This document shows positions 1 through 7,636 of a stretch of DNA of 64,000 bases, one piece after another; position 1 is the stretch's first letter, and each line of letters begins with the position of its first letter. Where the stretch lies: the NCBI RefSeq assembly GCF_900130055.1, contig NZ_FQXU01000013.1:1-64000 (forward strand), written 5' to 3'. Source of the stretch: Clostridium intestinale DSM 6191 (GTDB lineage: Bacteria; Bacillota; Clostridia; Clostridiales; Clostridiaceae). Below the pieces are notes generated by a model. That model ran no database searches. It was not told where the DNA came from and saw only the letters and a program-made list of their open reading frames with translations. A program made the translations under genes and the position numbers.

Positions 1-139
1 TACATATTTCCCTTAATATTTTTCCTATCTCTGATTTATACTTCCCATATATTATTTGTCTCCTGTATTTTGGTGCAAATACTATATGATATTGACACCT
101 CCATTTTGTGTGTGATAAGCTTTCTATGTCGTTACCCAT
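1..139 (-). CDS. tnpA: IS200/IS605 transposase TnpA, N-terminal part
   Basis: The translation from the ATG at 137-139 begins MGNDIESLSHTKWRCQYHIV and continues with FAPKYRRQIIYGKYK. This is the conserved beginning of the small Y1 HUH transposase family, which cuts and rejoins single-stranded DNA at element ends. The catalytic HUH and tyrosine motifs would lie beyond the window edge. An AGGAGGTGTCGT ribosome site precedes the start. Only 46 codons are visible, so whether the gene is intact cannot be judged. Confidence 0.85.
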   Translation of the reverse strand, partial: MGNDIESLSHTKWRCQYHIVFAPKYRRQIIYGKYKSEIGKILREIC

Positions 140-262
140 ACGACACCTCCTATGATTTATTTGTTTTGCGATTGTCAGTCGCTTTCATTTTATCATAGGA
201 GTTTTTTTCTGTTCAGAGCTAAAGCCTTTTTGTCCACCGGCATAGCCGGAGGTTTTCTAGAC
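1..262 (-). mobile_element. IS200/IS605-family element, partial, inserted in the tape measure gene
   Basis: The element enters from the left edge and carries the first 46 codons of a TnpA transposase. Upstream of tnpA is a subterminal imperfect palindrome at 234-252 (CCaCCGGC, loop ATA, GCCGGaGG), typical of the ends recognised as single-stranded hairpins by HUH transposases. Phage coding sequence resumes at about 262-270. The precise junction is an estimate, because IS200/IS605 elements make no target duplication and the other end is outside the window. Confidence 0.8.
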
Positions 263-794
263 AATTTAATTTCCCCTTAGCAGCATCTGCTGAAGCACTC
301 AACTTATTTATTCTTGTCTCAACTTTTAATATCTCTTCCCTAACTTTAGCTGTATTAATACTTGATGGCTTTTGTTCCTTTGCTTTCAATTCCTGCAGCT
401 TAGTATACAAATCAATCTGCTCTTGTATTAACGCAGGATCTGCTACATTGGTTTTACTTGTGCTACTTAATATACTGTTTATCTCTGCATACCTGGCTCT
501 TAGTCTATCTGCTTCTCCAGTATTACCTGCTAACTGCCCTTGAAGTTGAGCCAATTTATCTTTTTGTATATCTATCTGAGCATTGGTTAATCTTATCTTT
601 TCAGCTAAGTTATCCATCTGATTTTTTACAGCTTGAGTTCCTGGATTTATGCTGCTTGTGGCTTTGTTTATTTTATTAGTTACATTTACAGCTTCTTGGC
701 CAACATTCTTAAACTTTTCTTTTATTCCACTTAATTGAGCTGTGGCTTCTTTTGTTTTTACAGAAATAAGTATTTTTAACTCTTCTAATTCCAC
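219..794 (-). pseudogene. Phage tail tape measure protein, truncated by IS insertion
   Basis: The protein sets tail length and is normally one of the longest phage proteins, often above 700 residues. Here only about 175 native residues remain, predicted to be mostly alpha-helical coiled coil (many K, E, Q and N, for example around residues 40-90). The frame then runs into the IS200-type element and stops at 219, so the last ~15 residues are encoded by insertion-element DNA. The GTG start overlaps the stop of the upstream chaperone frame (TAGTG). The position directly after the G/T chaperone pair fits this assignment. The phage is probably defective for tail assembly unless the element excises cleanly. 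Confidence 0.8.
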
Positions 795-1222
795 TAACTA
801 ACCCCCTTTCTGTTTGAATTATGGAAGTTAGCAAAATCAAGCATTCTTTGTTTGTGAATTATGGCTTCTTGGTTAATTTTCTGATTCTCGAACTTCTCAT
901 ATTCTTCTTTATATAGATCTCTATAAACCTCTATAAAGGGAACTGGTTGACTATCTTTAGATAAGATTGCAGCAACATTTATTCCTATACATTCAGCTAA
1001 TTTATAATCCATAAAGGCCCTATTTTTTGCATCTCTTAAAATCCTTTTTTGATATGCTGAAATGGAATCCTGTATTTCTTTTAATGTTAATTCCCAAAAA
1101 GAAAGCACTGGAATTTCACACTCCAATGCTATTGGTAATAATTCATCAAATATCTTAATTAGGCTTAAATTGCTTTCAGCTCCTCTTTGTTCTTGTCCCC
1201 CTCCTTCAGAGCATCCTTCTTG
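794..1222 (-). CDS. Tail assembly chaperone T region, expected by -1 frameshift
   Basis: This frame is open from the slippery site at 1222-1228 down to 794 and has no good start of its own: a TTG at 1126 is possible, but no strong ribosome site precedes it. The residues include the motif FWELTLKEI followed by a helix, typical of the second chaperone frame (gpT-like) in siphophages. Read through the slip, the G-T fusion would be about 244 residues (102 from G, 142 from T). G and G-T chaperones coat the tape measure and recruit tail tube protein during tail assembly. The role is inferred from gene order and the frameshift signal. Confidence 0.75.
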   Translation of the reverse strand, partial: QEGCSEGGGQEQRGAESNLSLIKIFDELLPIALECEIPVLSFWELTLKEIQDSISAYQKRILRDAKNRAFMDYKLAECIGINVAAILSKDSQPVPFIEVYRDLYKEEYEKFENQKINQEAIIHKQRMLDFANFHNSNRKGVS

Positions 1223-1527
1223 AAAAAACCACTAACCTCAAACACATCTATTAGCTCTTCCAATAAGTCTGTCACAGTTCCTCCATTTTCTATATACTCA
1301 TCATATAGATCATAAGTTTTGTCTGTATTATAACCATGTTCCAATGCTTGTAATGAAGCGTGTAGAACTGAAATCATAAATGTTACAGAAGGTACTTTTC
1401 CACTTTGACATTCTATTAGTTTATTTAAAGGAGATTCTCCTATGCTGCTTTCTAAAGCAACACAATCTCGCCCTCTTAATCTTAGTTTTAGTTCTTTATC
1501 TCCTACCTTAAATGTTTTAAATAACAC
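1165..1527 (-). CDS. Tail assembly chaperone G
   Basis: A 120-residue acidic protein between the major tail protein and the tape measure gene. It begins MLFKTFKVGDKELKLRLRGR, like other Firmicute siphophage chaperones (gp13-like). It ends in a charged tail after GFFKK, which is exactly where the slippery heptamer lies. The normal product is the short chaperone, and a minority of ribosomes should shift to make the G-T fusion. Function is known for the family; the specific assignment rests on position, size and the frameshift site. Confidence 0.75.
   Translation of the reverse strand: MLFKTFKVGDKELKLRLRGRDCVALESSIGESPLNKLIECQSGKVPSVTFMISVLHASLQALEHGYNTDKTYDLYDEYIENGGTVTDLLEELIDVFEVSGFFKKDALKEGDKNKEELKAI
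1222..1228 (-). promoter_or_regulatory. Programmed -1 ribosomal frameshift site T_TTT_TTC
   Basis: On the minus strand the heptamer TTTTTTC is positioned as X_XXY_YYZ relative to the upstream G frame (last base of a Gly codon, then Phe-Phe codons). The -1 frame is open immediately afterwards through to 794. The spacing and gene order match the known G/G-T arrangement of siphophage tails. Confidence 0.75.
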
Positions 1528-1553
1528 TTATATCATCATCCCTTCATTTTTTA

Positions 1554-1985
1554 TTAAGATCCTGTAGATGGATCTGTTACTGTTATACTCGATTGTATTG
1601 CCAAGTTTAAAGTGAACTCCATAACTGCGTTCACTCCTCCTCCACCAAGTTTCACACTGCATTGTGCTTTAAATGTGAATTTAGTAGCATCTGGATATGT
1701 TTGTTGAAATGGAACTACCTTTTTTTCATCTGCAAGTTTTCTCAAGATTCTATAACTTGAACCTGCACTGCCATTTTCATAATTGAATTTATAAGCTAAA
1801 TCACCATAATCCCCAATTCCGTATTCATACTCTTTGTTTATTGACGCTAAATCTGTAACATCTACCTTTTCAGGATCAGCACCCATCTCAGGTACTTCTT
1901 TAAGTCCCGCTAAGTTTGTATAAGTTGTGGCTGCCTCTGTTTCTTTATATGCAAGCTCAATACCATTAGCTAACATCTTCATCAC
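1554..1985 (-). CDS. Major tail (tube) protein
   Basis: A 143-residue protein beginning MMKMLANGIELAYKET, with a central YEYGIGDYGDLAYKFNYENG stretch and a glycine-rich, beta-strand-like C-terminus. This is the usual appearance of short phi13/TP901-1-type major tail proteins. It polymerises into the tail tube. It lies between the tail terminator and the tail chaperones, the standard order in siphophages. Length is at the short end of the family, and no Ig-like extension is present. Confidence 0.8.
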   Translation of the reverse strand: MMKMLANGIELAYKETEAATTYTNLAGLKEVPEMGADPEKVDVTDLASINKEYEYGIGDYGDLAYKFNYENGSAGSSYRILRKLADEKKVVPFQQTYPDATKFTFKAQCSVKLGGGGVNAVMEFTLNLAIQSSITVTDPSTGS

Positions 1986-1994
1986 CCTTTCTTT

Positions 1995-2351
1995 TTAAGG
2001 GTTATAAACCCTCATATTATTTACATCAATAATTCCTTCAAACCTCATTACCTTGTGTTTTAATTGATTAGGTTCTGGAGTATCAATGCTTTGTATTCTT
2101 TTTAATCCTAAAGAAGAAAGTACCCCATCAACTGCTACTGCAATATCAGAAGTACTCCCATTATTCCATATATCTATTTTGTATCTTATATAAGCTAACT
2201 GCTCTTTATCATCTGTTTTGGTATAGGTTTTATTATCCTCTTCAATGTATTGAATGATAGGGAACGTAACCCAATCAGAAGGGTAAGCATCATTAATATT
2301 TTCAACTATCTTCTTTAACTCAGTTCTAATTAAAGGCTTTATATTTATCAT
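1995..2351 (-). CDS. Tail terminator/completion protein
   Basis: A 118-residue protein directly upstream of the major tail gene. Its size and position fit the tail terminator that caps the tube and joins it to the head. The sequence has alternating strands and helices (IIQYIEEDNKTY, YIRYKIDIWNNG), compatible with the gpU/gp17-like fold, but no decisive motif is visible. It overlaps the upstream gp10-like gene by 4 bases, indicating translational coupling. Confidence 0.65.
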   Translation of the reverse strand: MINIKPLIRTELKKIVENINDAYPSDWVTFPIIQYIEEDNKTYTKTDDKEQLAYIRYKIDIWNNGSTSDIAVAVDGVLSSLGLKRIQSIDTPEPNQLKHKVMRFEGIIDVNNMRVYNP

Positions 2352-2836
2352 TCTTTTGCTACCCTCCTTATAGTTTCATTTAGATCCTTTTTAATATTAT
2401 CAACAATCGTATCTTCGTTGTTTTTAAGTGCTGGATATAGATAGGGTTGTGCCATTTGTCCTTCAATCCATCTATACCCAACATCAGGAATATTAACAAG
2501 CCATTTATCTTGTTTGTAGCTTAAAGCTCCTGGATATTTATCTTCTACAGGTGTAGTTTCTCCAGTCTTTCCAGTTCCAAATTCAACATATGCTGCATGA
2601 TCACTATTAGTACTTACAGTTCCAGTAACACCTTCATCCGTAAGTTCTACCTTTTCTGTTATACTCTTTTTTAAATCTTCTTTATCTACTGGAGCTAAAT
2701 CTCTAGCATCATCTTTAACCCTTTTAGTCTCTTTTTTAACTGAATCAACTATAACATCTTCAAAACTAACTCCTAAGGAATCTAGTTTTTTTAATATACT
2801 ATCAAAACCACTAACATTAATACTACTTATACTCAT
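2348..2836 (-). CDS. HK97 gp10-family head-tail/tail component
   Basis: A 162-residue protein of the HK97-gp10 family. The visible signature is helix ..VKKETKRVKDDARDLAPVDK.. followed by DLKKSI, a beta-rich centre (DHAAYVEFGTGK) and a C-terminal helix after AQPYLYPAL. Such proteins sit at the head-tail interface or help tail completion. It overlaps neighbours on both sides by about 4 bases in the late operon. Confidence 0.85.
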   Translation of the reverse strand: MSISSINVSGFDSILKKLDSLGVSFEDVIVDSVKKETKRVKDDARDLAPVDKEDLKKSITEKVELTDEGVTGTVSTNSDHAAYVEFGTGKTGETTPVEDKYPGALSYKQDKWLVNIPDVGYRWIEGQMAQPYLYPALKNNEDTIVDNIKKDLNETIRRVAKE

Positions 2837-3153
2837 AATAACTTCTCCAATTCAATAACCAGGTGAGAATATCTTTTTATGCTAATGATTTTATAATCAG
2901 GTTTACTTTCTTTTGGTACATAGACACATATTCCATCACCTTCAGTCATAACTTCATTTTCATCATAAAGCATGTTAAGTATATAATTTAATCTCTCTCC
3001 GTATATTTCTGCTTGTAGCTTCCCACTTGCAGGAGCTATATTAGCTTTTATTTGAATTGGTTCCTCTAAGTATCCTGGATACTTGCCACCTTCATTATCT
3101 TCTATTACTGTTTTTCTTTTTAAATAGTAAGGTTTCTTATTCTTTATTCGCAT
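2833..3153 (-). CDS. Head closure (head-tail adaptor) protein
   Basis: A ~106-residue beta-rich protein of the SPP1 gp16 / phage head-tail joining type, placed between the connector and the gp10-like gene. It would plug the portal-connector channel after packaging. The start is taken at the ATG encoding MRIKNKKPYYLKRK. An in-frame GTG three codons earlier is possible. The gene overlaps the upstream connector gene by 17 bases. Confidence 0.7.
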   Translation of the reverse strand: MRIKNKKPYYLKRKTVIEDNEGGKYPGYLEEPIQIKANIAPASGKLQAEIYGERLNYILNMLYDENEVMTEGDGICVYVPKESKPDYKIISIKRYSHLVIELEKLL

Positions 3154-3466
3154 TAGTAACACCTACTATCTTTAATCTTCTAAAAGCATTTAAGCGTGAT
3201 TTAATCCCCTCAGGTATTTCTGTAATATAGCTAACAGATACTCCATTTTCGCTTCTAGAAGCTTCTCCCTCAGAGCCTTGTCTATTATAATAAGTAATGG
3301 CTAGCTCTCTTTGTAAACCCTCCATTTTATCTAATAAAATATCTCTATTGCAGTAGTCTAATATTTCAGCTGCTGCATCCTCTAAAAGCATATTTAGCAG
3401 ATCATCTTTGCTTGTATCATTCTTATCTATACCTAATCTTATCTTAAGTTTTTCTAATTGAGTCAT
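3137..3466 (-). CDS. Head-tail connector protein (gp6/gp15-like)
   Basis: A 109-residue, mostly helical protein beginning MTQLEKLKIRLGIDKNDTSK. It contains the LLEDAAAEILDYCNRD and LAITYYNRQGSEGEA segments that mark the phage connector family (HK97 gp6, SPP1 gp15). It forms the ring below the portal. A ribosome site (GGAGGTGAT) precedes the start. Confidence 0.85.
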   Translation of the reverse strand: MTQLEKLKIRLGIDKNDTSKDDLLNMLLEDAAAEILDYCNRDILLDKMEGLQRELAITYYNRQGSEGEASRSENGVSVSYITEIPEGIKSRLNAFRRLKIVGVTNANKE

Positions 3467-3496
3467 ATAATCACCTCCAAGATTAAAAGGAAGGGA

Positions 3497-3787
3497 TTAC
3501 TCCACTTCCTCTATCATCTTAATTAACTCATCCTTCTTTATTTTAGAAGGTATTTGAAGACCCTTTTCAGTAGCTATTTTCTTTAATTCATCCATTGTTA
3601 ATGTATCTAAAACAACTTCTTGATTTTCATTTACTAATGTAGTGTCTTCACCTACAGATTCATTACTTAAATTAGTAGACTGCTGCTTTTCTTCTACTAA
3701 TTTAAATCCTTCATCAATTAATACCTTAGCAATGTGTTCGTCATCAGTTATTCGCTCCACATTTAAGCGAATTAGTTTATGAACCAC
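3497..3787 (-). CDS. Small late-operon protein with C-terminal HeH/LEM-like domain
   Basis: A 96-residue protein whose last ~38 residues (LTMDELKKIATEKGLQIPSK, then KKDELIKMIEE) form a helix-extension-helix, LEM/SAP/Rho-N-like nucleic-acid-binding motif. This motif is common in small genes next to the major capsid gene of Firmicute phages. The middle is low-complexity and acidic (residues 35-58). It starts at a GTG overlapping the end of the capsid gene. Its exact role is unknown; a head-associated or DNA-binding role is inferred. Confidence 0.7.
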   Translation of the reverse strand: MVHKLIRLNVERITDDEHIAKVLIDEGFKLVEEKQQSTNLSNESVGEDTTLVNENQEVVLDTLTMDELKKIATEKGLQIPSKIKKDELIKMIEEVE

Positions 3788-4715
3788 TCTTAGTATCCTT
3801 TATATTTGCAAATATTGAGTTAGCAGCATTATCTTTTACCCATATATCATGATATCTTCTATAATCCATAGCCCATGCATTAGCATCTTGATAAGTTTCA
3901 GGATCAAATATTCTCATATTATCCTGCTTAGTTACAGCTATAGGAGTTGTTCTTGGTACAATTATAAAGTTAACATCCTTTGCAGTAGATCCTTTAACAT
4001 ATCCCCCTTGAGTTTGTCCTGCTGTTTTACCATCAAATAAAGTAATTGCTGTATACAATCTATTTTGTGGTGTCTTTATTATAGGACATCCATCTAAAAC
4101 TGGAACTTCAGTATCTATCCCTCCTTGAGAGAATGTTGTATTAGATATTTTTCCAGCCATAGCTAGTTCAAATTCAGTAGCAACATCATAATTAGCATGA
4201 ATAACTAACTGTCCATTATATCCATTTTCTCTAATAACTTTTATTGCATATTTTAGTTTTGCAAGCACTGTATCTTTAGCAGGAGTATAACCATACTCTA
4301 CATTCTTATCTTGGGCTATTCCCATGGCTGTTGCTGCTAACAGAGATAATCTATAAGCATCTATCTCTGGAGTAACCTTAGTTCTTTGGAACTCACCCAT
4401 GATAGTTGATGCAGTTACTACAAATCCAGTTTCATCTACATCATTTGCATCAATAACAAACTTTCTTCCTCTATCTTGAGTCATTTCTTTAGTTTGGTAT
4501 GAGAAACTTACGTCTCCATCTGCAAATCCTGAATTACCTGCTCTTCCGTAGTTTCCTAATCCATCCATAGATAATTTAGGTATCTTAACTTCCTTTCCTC
4601 CAGTGTACTTAACTTGTCCAGCATTAGCATCCATCCAGCCTGTTAACATCTCTTGTAACGCTATTTTGTCTAACTCCTTTTGAAATAGAGTTGCATACTG
4701 CATAGTATTTGCCAT
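3777..4715 (-). CDS. Major capsid protein
   Basis: A 312-residue protein following the scaffold gene. The N-terminus (MANTMQYATLFQKELDKIAL), the region KYTGGKEVKIPKLSMDGLGN and TQDRGRKFVIDANDVDETG match the major capsid family common in clostridial siphophages. That family is expected to have the HK97 fold. The long central segment with KVTPEIDAYRLSLLA would be the spine helix and A-domain. Separate scaffold and capsid genes indicate an assembly route with a discrete scaffold. Confidence 0.9.
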   Translation of the reverse strand: MANTMQYATLFQKELDKIALQEMLTGWMDANAGQVKYTGGKEVKIPKLSMDGLGNYGRAGNSGFADGDVSFSYQTKEMTQDRGRKFVIDANDVDETGFVVTASTIMGEFQRTKVTPEIDAYRLSLLAATAMGIAQDKNVEYGYTPAKDTVLAKLKYAIKVIRENGYNGQLVIHANYDVATEFELAMAGKISNTTFSQGGIDTEVPVLDGCPIIKTPQNRLYTAITLFDGKTAGQTQGGYVKGSTAKDVNFIIVPRTTPIAVTKQDNMRIFDPETYQDANAWAMDYRRYHDIWVKDNAANSIFANIKDTKSGS

Positions 4716-4745
4716 TTTTACATTCCTTCTTTCTTATAAATATTT

Positions 4746-5471
4746 TTATTGTCCTCTCATAGCCCTTGCTATTTGAGCTTCAAGTGTATTTTCATTTCCT
4801 AAACCAGCCTTAGGAGGTTTACCACCTCTTAACTTGTCATTCACAGCTTTCTCTACCGCTTGTTGCCAAGACCCTTGAGCTTTAACCCAAGCCTTTTCAA
4901 TTGCTTCAATTGATTTTTGACAAGACTCTGCACTTTCATAATGAAGCACTTCCACTAGTTCTATTGGTAAATTTTTATCCGCTAAGGTTTCTGCTGAAGT
5001 AATTTTTAGTTCTCTAGTTGTGATTTCCTTTTCTCTTTTAGCTAAATTATCATTTAATTCAGCTACTCTTTTTTCTTCTGCATCTTTAGCCTTTTGAGCT
5101 TCATATTTAGCCTTTTCATTAGCTGTCATAGCTGCTAACTTTTCAGCTTCTGTTTTTGCTTCTTCTAGCTTTTGATTATATTCTGTTTCCCATTTAGTCT
5201 TAGCAGTTTCAAGAGCCTTAGATACTCTCTTATCAAACTCACTTTGATATTTCTTATCTTTTAATACATCATCAAAGGTTTGCTCACTACCATCTTTACC
5301 ATCACCAGCTCCATTTTCCCCTTCGCCAGTACCAGTTGAAGTATCACCTTCACCTGTTCCTGCTGCTCCAGCTACTCCATCACCAGTATCAGGTGCCATA
5401 AATCTCCTTGAATAAGGATTACTTAAGACTCCAAAAAGTTGTAGATTCATAATTAATTTTTTTCTTTTCAT
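4746..5471 (-). CDS. Capsid scaffold protein (DUF4355-like)
   Basis: About 241 residues. The start is placed at the ATG (5469-5471) preceded by AAGGAGGAAGTT rather than at the upstream in-frame ATG. The N-terminal part has a Gly/Thr/Glu-rich linker around residues 30-60. A long charged coiled coil (about residues 75-165) follows, and the C-terminus is basic (KLRGGKPPKAG). That order is typical for DUF4355 scaffolds, which direct capsid assembly and are then lost. It lies directly before the capsid gene. Confidence 0.85.
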   Translation of the reverse strand: MKRKKLIMNLQLFGVLSNPYSRRFMAPDTGDGVAGAAGTGEGDTSTGTGEGENGAGDGKDGSEQTFDDVLKDKKYQSEFDKRVSKALETAKTKWETEYNQKLEEAKTEAEKLAAMTANEKAKYEAQKAKDAEEKRVAELNDNLAKREKEITTRELKITSAETLADKNLPIELVEVLHYESAESCQKSIEAIEKAWVKAQGSWQQAVEKAVNDKLRGGKPPKAGLGNENTLEAQIARAMRGQ

Positions 5472-5536
5472 AACTTCCTCCTTACCCCTAATGTTCAATG
5501 CCCACTAGGTTTAATTATTTTTAAACAGTTTATAGC

Positions 5537-5577
5537 GTCTTATTTAGGACAAAAGAAAAAAGCCTTAAAAATAAGAC
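5537..5577 (-). terminator. Hairpin after the Tad2-like gene
   Basis: Arms GTCTTATTT (5537-5545) and AAATAAGAC (5569-5577) enclose an internal region with a run of T on the minus strand. It directly follows the stop of the DUF2829 gene. Together with the hairpin at 6534-6555 it separates the two small genes from the structural operon. Confidence 0.5.
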
Positions 5578-6066
5578 TTAATCAACAAAAGTATAATCTT
5601 CAGCAAGTATATCTGTTTGACTAGCTAACCAAGGGACAAATTTATTATCAGCTGTCTTCATACCTATCCAAGGTAGTAGTCCTTCGCAAGGCTCCTCAAC
5701 AATTGATAACCCAACATCATAATAGCCATTAGGAACTAATTTTAAATGCATCCCTTTTCCATTCCAACCGCTTCTGGCAACTTTTAATCCTCTCTTTAAA
5801 TACTTAATAGCTTCACCAAAATTAAAAGTTGCTGTTCCACCTAAAACAGGAGTACTACCAGCATCAGCTACAATCCACTCATCGCTTAATATATTTTGTA
5901 ATGTGTACTCCACTACTTGTGTTTCTCTTATGTCAACTTTCTTACCATCCTTACAATGCATTATTATAGTTTCTTTTTCATTATCCCAAAACCAATATCC
6001 TGCCCATGATGGCAATTTAATACCAAGCCCATCTTTCATTAGCTTAAAAGCTTTGTCAAAATTCAT
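5578..6066 (-). CDS. Tandem DUF2829 (Tad2-like) protein, possible Thoeris inhibitor
   Basis: The 162-residue protein has two DUF2829 copies. Residues ~76-162 are canonical: FNFGEAIKYLKRGLKVARSG, then WNGKGMHLKL, PWIGMKTADNKFVPWLASQT and DILAEDYTFVD. Residues 1-70 are a diverged copy (MNFDKAFKLMKDGLGIKLPS, W..YWFWDN, LSDEWIVAD). DUF2829 is the family of phage Tad2, known to sequester the Thoeris signal molecule gcADPR. An anti-defence role here is inferred from family. The gene sits inside the head operon, between the minor head and scaffold genes, bounded by hairpins on both sides. The start has a GGGAGGATATAT ribosome site. Confidence 0.8.
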   Translation of the reverse strand: MNFDKAFKLMKDGLGIKLPSWAGYWFWDNEKETIIMHCKDGKKVDIRETQVVEYTLQNILSDEWIVADAGSTPVLGGTATFNFGEAIKYLKRGLKVARSGWNGKGMHLKLVPNGYYDVGLSIVEEPCEGLLPWIGMKTADNKFVPWLASQTDILAEDYTFVD

Positions 6067-6087
6067 TTATATATCCTCCCTTTTCAT

Positions 6088-6111
6088 GTCGCTAAACATT
6101 GATTTACCGAC
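6088..6111. promoter_or_regulatory. Inverted repeat just upstream of the Tad2-like gene
   Basis: The arms GTCGCTAAA (6088-6096) and TTTACCGAC (6103-6111) form a near-perfect palindrome 22 bases before the start codon. It could be an operator or a leader hairpin. AT-rich DNA from 6112 to 6222 could contain a promoter, but no clear -35/-10 pair stands out. Confidence 0.35.
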
Positions 6112-6222
6112 ACAAATTAATATTAATGATAATTTTCAAATTGTTTTTATAAAATTTTCTGCATAAAAACAATAAATACACAACTAATTTGCATATTTAT
6201 TCTAATTTTTATTGAATATTAT

Positions 6223-6465
6223 TCAACAAGGAACTAATTTTATATTCTTATGCTTTTTCTGTTCTTCATTTATAGCTTTTATAAGTTCCTTACCATCTAT
6301 ATTTATAGATACTTCACTAGTCTTTTTCATTTCTTCTAGTTCTCTTTTCATGCCTTCAGTAACTTCTGCCAAACTGTCGTTTTGTTTTTTAACATGATAA
6401 TTTACATAGATGTCATATACACTTGAAGCAATAACTATTAAAGCAGCAATATTGATTAAAATCAC
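6223..6465 (-). CDS. Small single-span membrane protein
   Basis: The 80-residue protein starts at a GTG preceded by AAGGAGGTGAG. It has one N-terminal membrane segment (ILINIAALIVIASSVYDIYV) followed by a charged helix (residues 30-75) expected to be cytoplasmic or a coiled coil. It is not recognised. It follows a terminator-like hairpin and precedes the Tad2-like gene, so the two may be a separately expressed accessory unit in the head operon. Confidence 0.6.
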   Translation of the reverse strand: MILINIAALIVIASSVYDIYVNYHVKKQNDSLAEVTEGMKRELEEMKKTSEVSINIDGKELIKAINEEQKKHKNIKLVPC

Positions 6466-6533
6466 TTATTTCTCACCTCCTTGGAATATCATCATTCATA
6501 ATCAAGTACTCCCTTATTTTTGAACATAATAAA

Positions 6534-6555
6534 AGCACCTACATAAGTAAGTGCT
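6534..6555 (-). terminator. Terminator-like hairpin after the minor head protein gene region
   Basis: The arms AGCAC and GTGCT with inner TAC/GTA pairing are followed on the minus strand by TTTTATTAT. The hairpin lies just past the 3' end of the minor head protein gene and would uncouple it from the two small genes downstream. Confidence 0.5.
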
Positions 6556-6556
6556 T

Positions 6557-7636
6557 CTATTTATCATGAACTTTCTTTTCTAACATCTTTGTTTGTTCTT
6601 TACCATACTTTTTAACAACAAACTTATCATACCATTCTTTATAATTCATGTTGCCAGGTATTATATAAGTTTTTCCTGTCACTGGATCTCTAGCTCTTCT
6701 CTTCAGTCTTTCTATATTTTCAAAATAGGCTCTTGTGGTACTTCTGCAATATGGATGTAATGGTGGAAGATTTACGCCAACTTTAGCTTTATCAACTTTT
6801 ATTATCTTTCCATCCATTTCTCTACATACATCAGATGTTCTTAAGTCTAAGGTTGCTACATATATGTATCTTTCTATGCCTAATTCTTTATAGCTTTCAA
6901 GCTCAGCTGCATTTACAATATAAGTAGTTTCAGTTCTTATTAACCTTTCTGCAGCAAACTTACCATAGTCAGTTAATTCCCTTAGTTCATCTGCCATTCT
7001 CCTTGAACTCTTACCAGCCATAAGTCCACTAGTTATTACTTCTTCTAACTTCTCCACTAGTACATCTGTATTATGCCATATACGCCTAGAGTAATGTTTA
7101 CCACTCCATTTGTTCTTTAGTATCTCTTGAATTGTTTGTACAGGCATTTGAGCAACATTAAAGCCTACTCCTATACCTTTCTGAATATCAAATATATTTC
7201 TATGATATGACTTACTTGAGGTATCTGTATATAGCTGAGTGCTTGTATTAATCTCAACATCAGCTGCTAATTTTGTATTAATATAAATACTCTCTTTTAT
7301 AGCTTCAAGCCTTGTTATTCTTGCTTTATAGGCTTTAGCATTAAGTTGAGACATTAAATACTTCTTTAGATCCTCATCTTGGATTCCTTTAATTTTTACT
7401 CTAATAGAATCTAATTCTTTTTGAGATACGCTAGTATTTAACAACTCCATAGCTTCAGATTGAGTTAAGCCACCATCTAATACAAATTTATTAAATATCT
7501 TCTCTATATCCTTATTTATATCTTTAATAGCTTTATCATAAGCAAGGTTAATTTTATATATAGTTTCATCAGATGATTTATGATATTCAGCCATTCTTTC
7601 ATTAGCTCTATTTTCCCAATAGGTATTACTCTTCAT
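6557..7636 (-). CDS. Phage minor head protein (MuF-like/SPP1 gp7 type)
   Basis: The 359-residue protein is helical at its N-terminus. A C-terminal domain carries the family signature: AERLIRTETTYIVNAAELES, then LDLRTSDVCREMDG and LPPLHPYCRSTT, with conserved Cys, His and Arg. Proteins of this family bind the portal and enter the procapsid in few copies. The gene overlaps the portal gene by 11 bases. Confidence 0.9.
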   Translation of the reverse strand: MKSNTYWENRANERMAEYHKSSDETIYKINLAYDKAIKDINKDIEKIFNKFVLDGGLTQSEAMELLNTSVSQKELDSIRVKIKGIQDEDLKKYLMSQLNAKAYKARITRLEAIKESIYINTKLAADVEINTSTQLYTDTSSKSYHRNIFDIQKGIGVGFNVAQMPVQTIQEILKNKWSGKHYSRRIWHNTDVLVEKLEEVITSGLMAGKSSRRMADELRELTDYGKFAAERLIRTETTYIVNAAELESYKELGIERYIYVATLDLRTSDVCREMDGKIIKVDKAKVGVNLPPLHPYCRSTTRAYFENIERLKRRARDPVTGKTYIIPGNMNYKEWYDKFVVKKYGKEQTKMLEKKVHDK

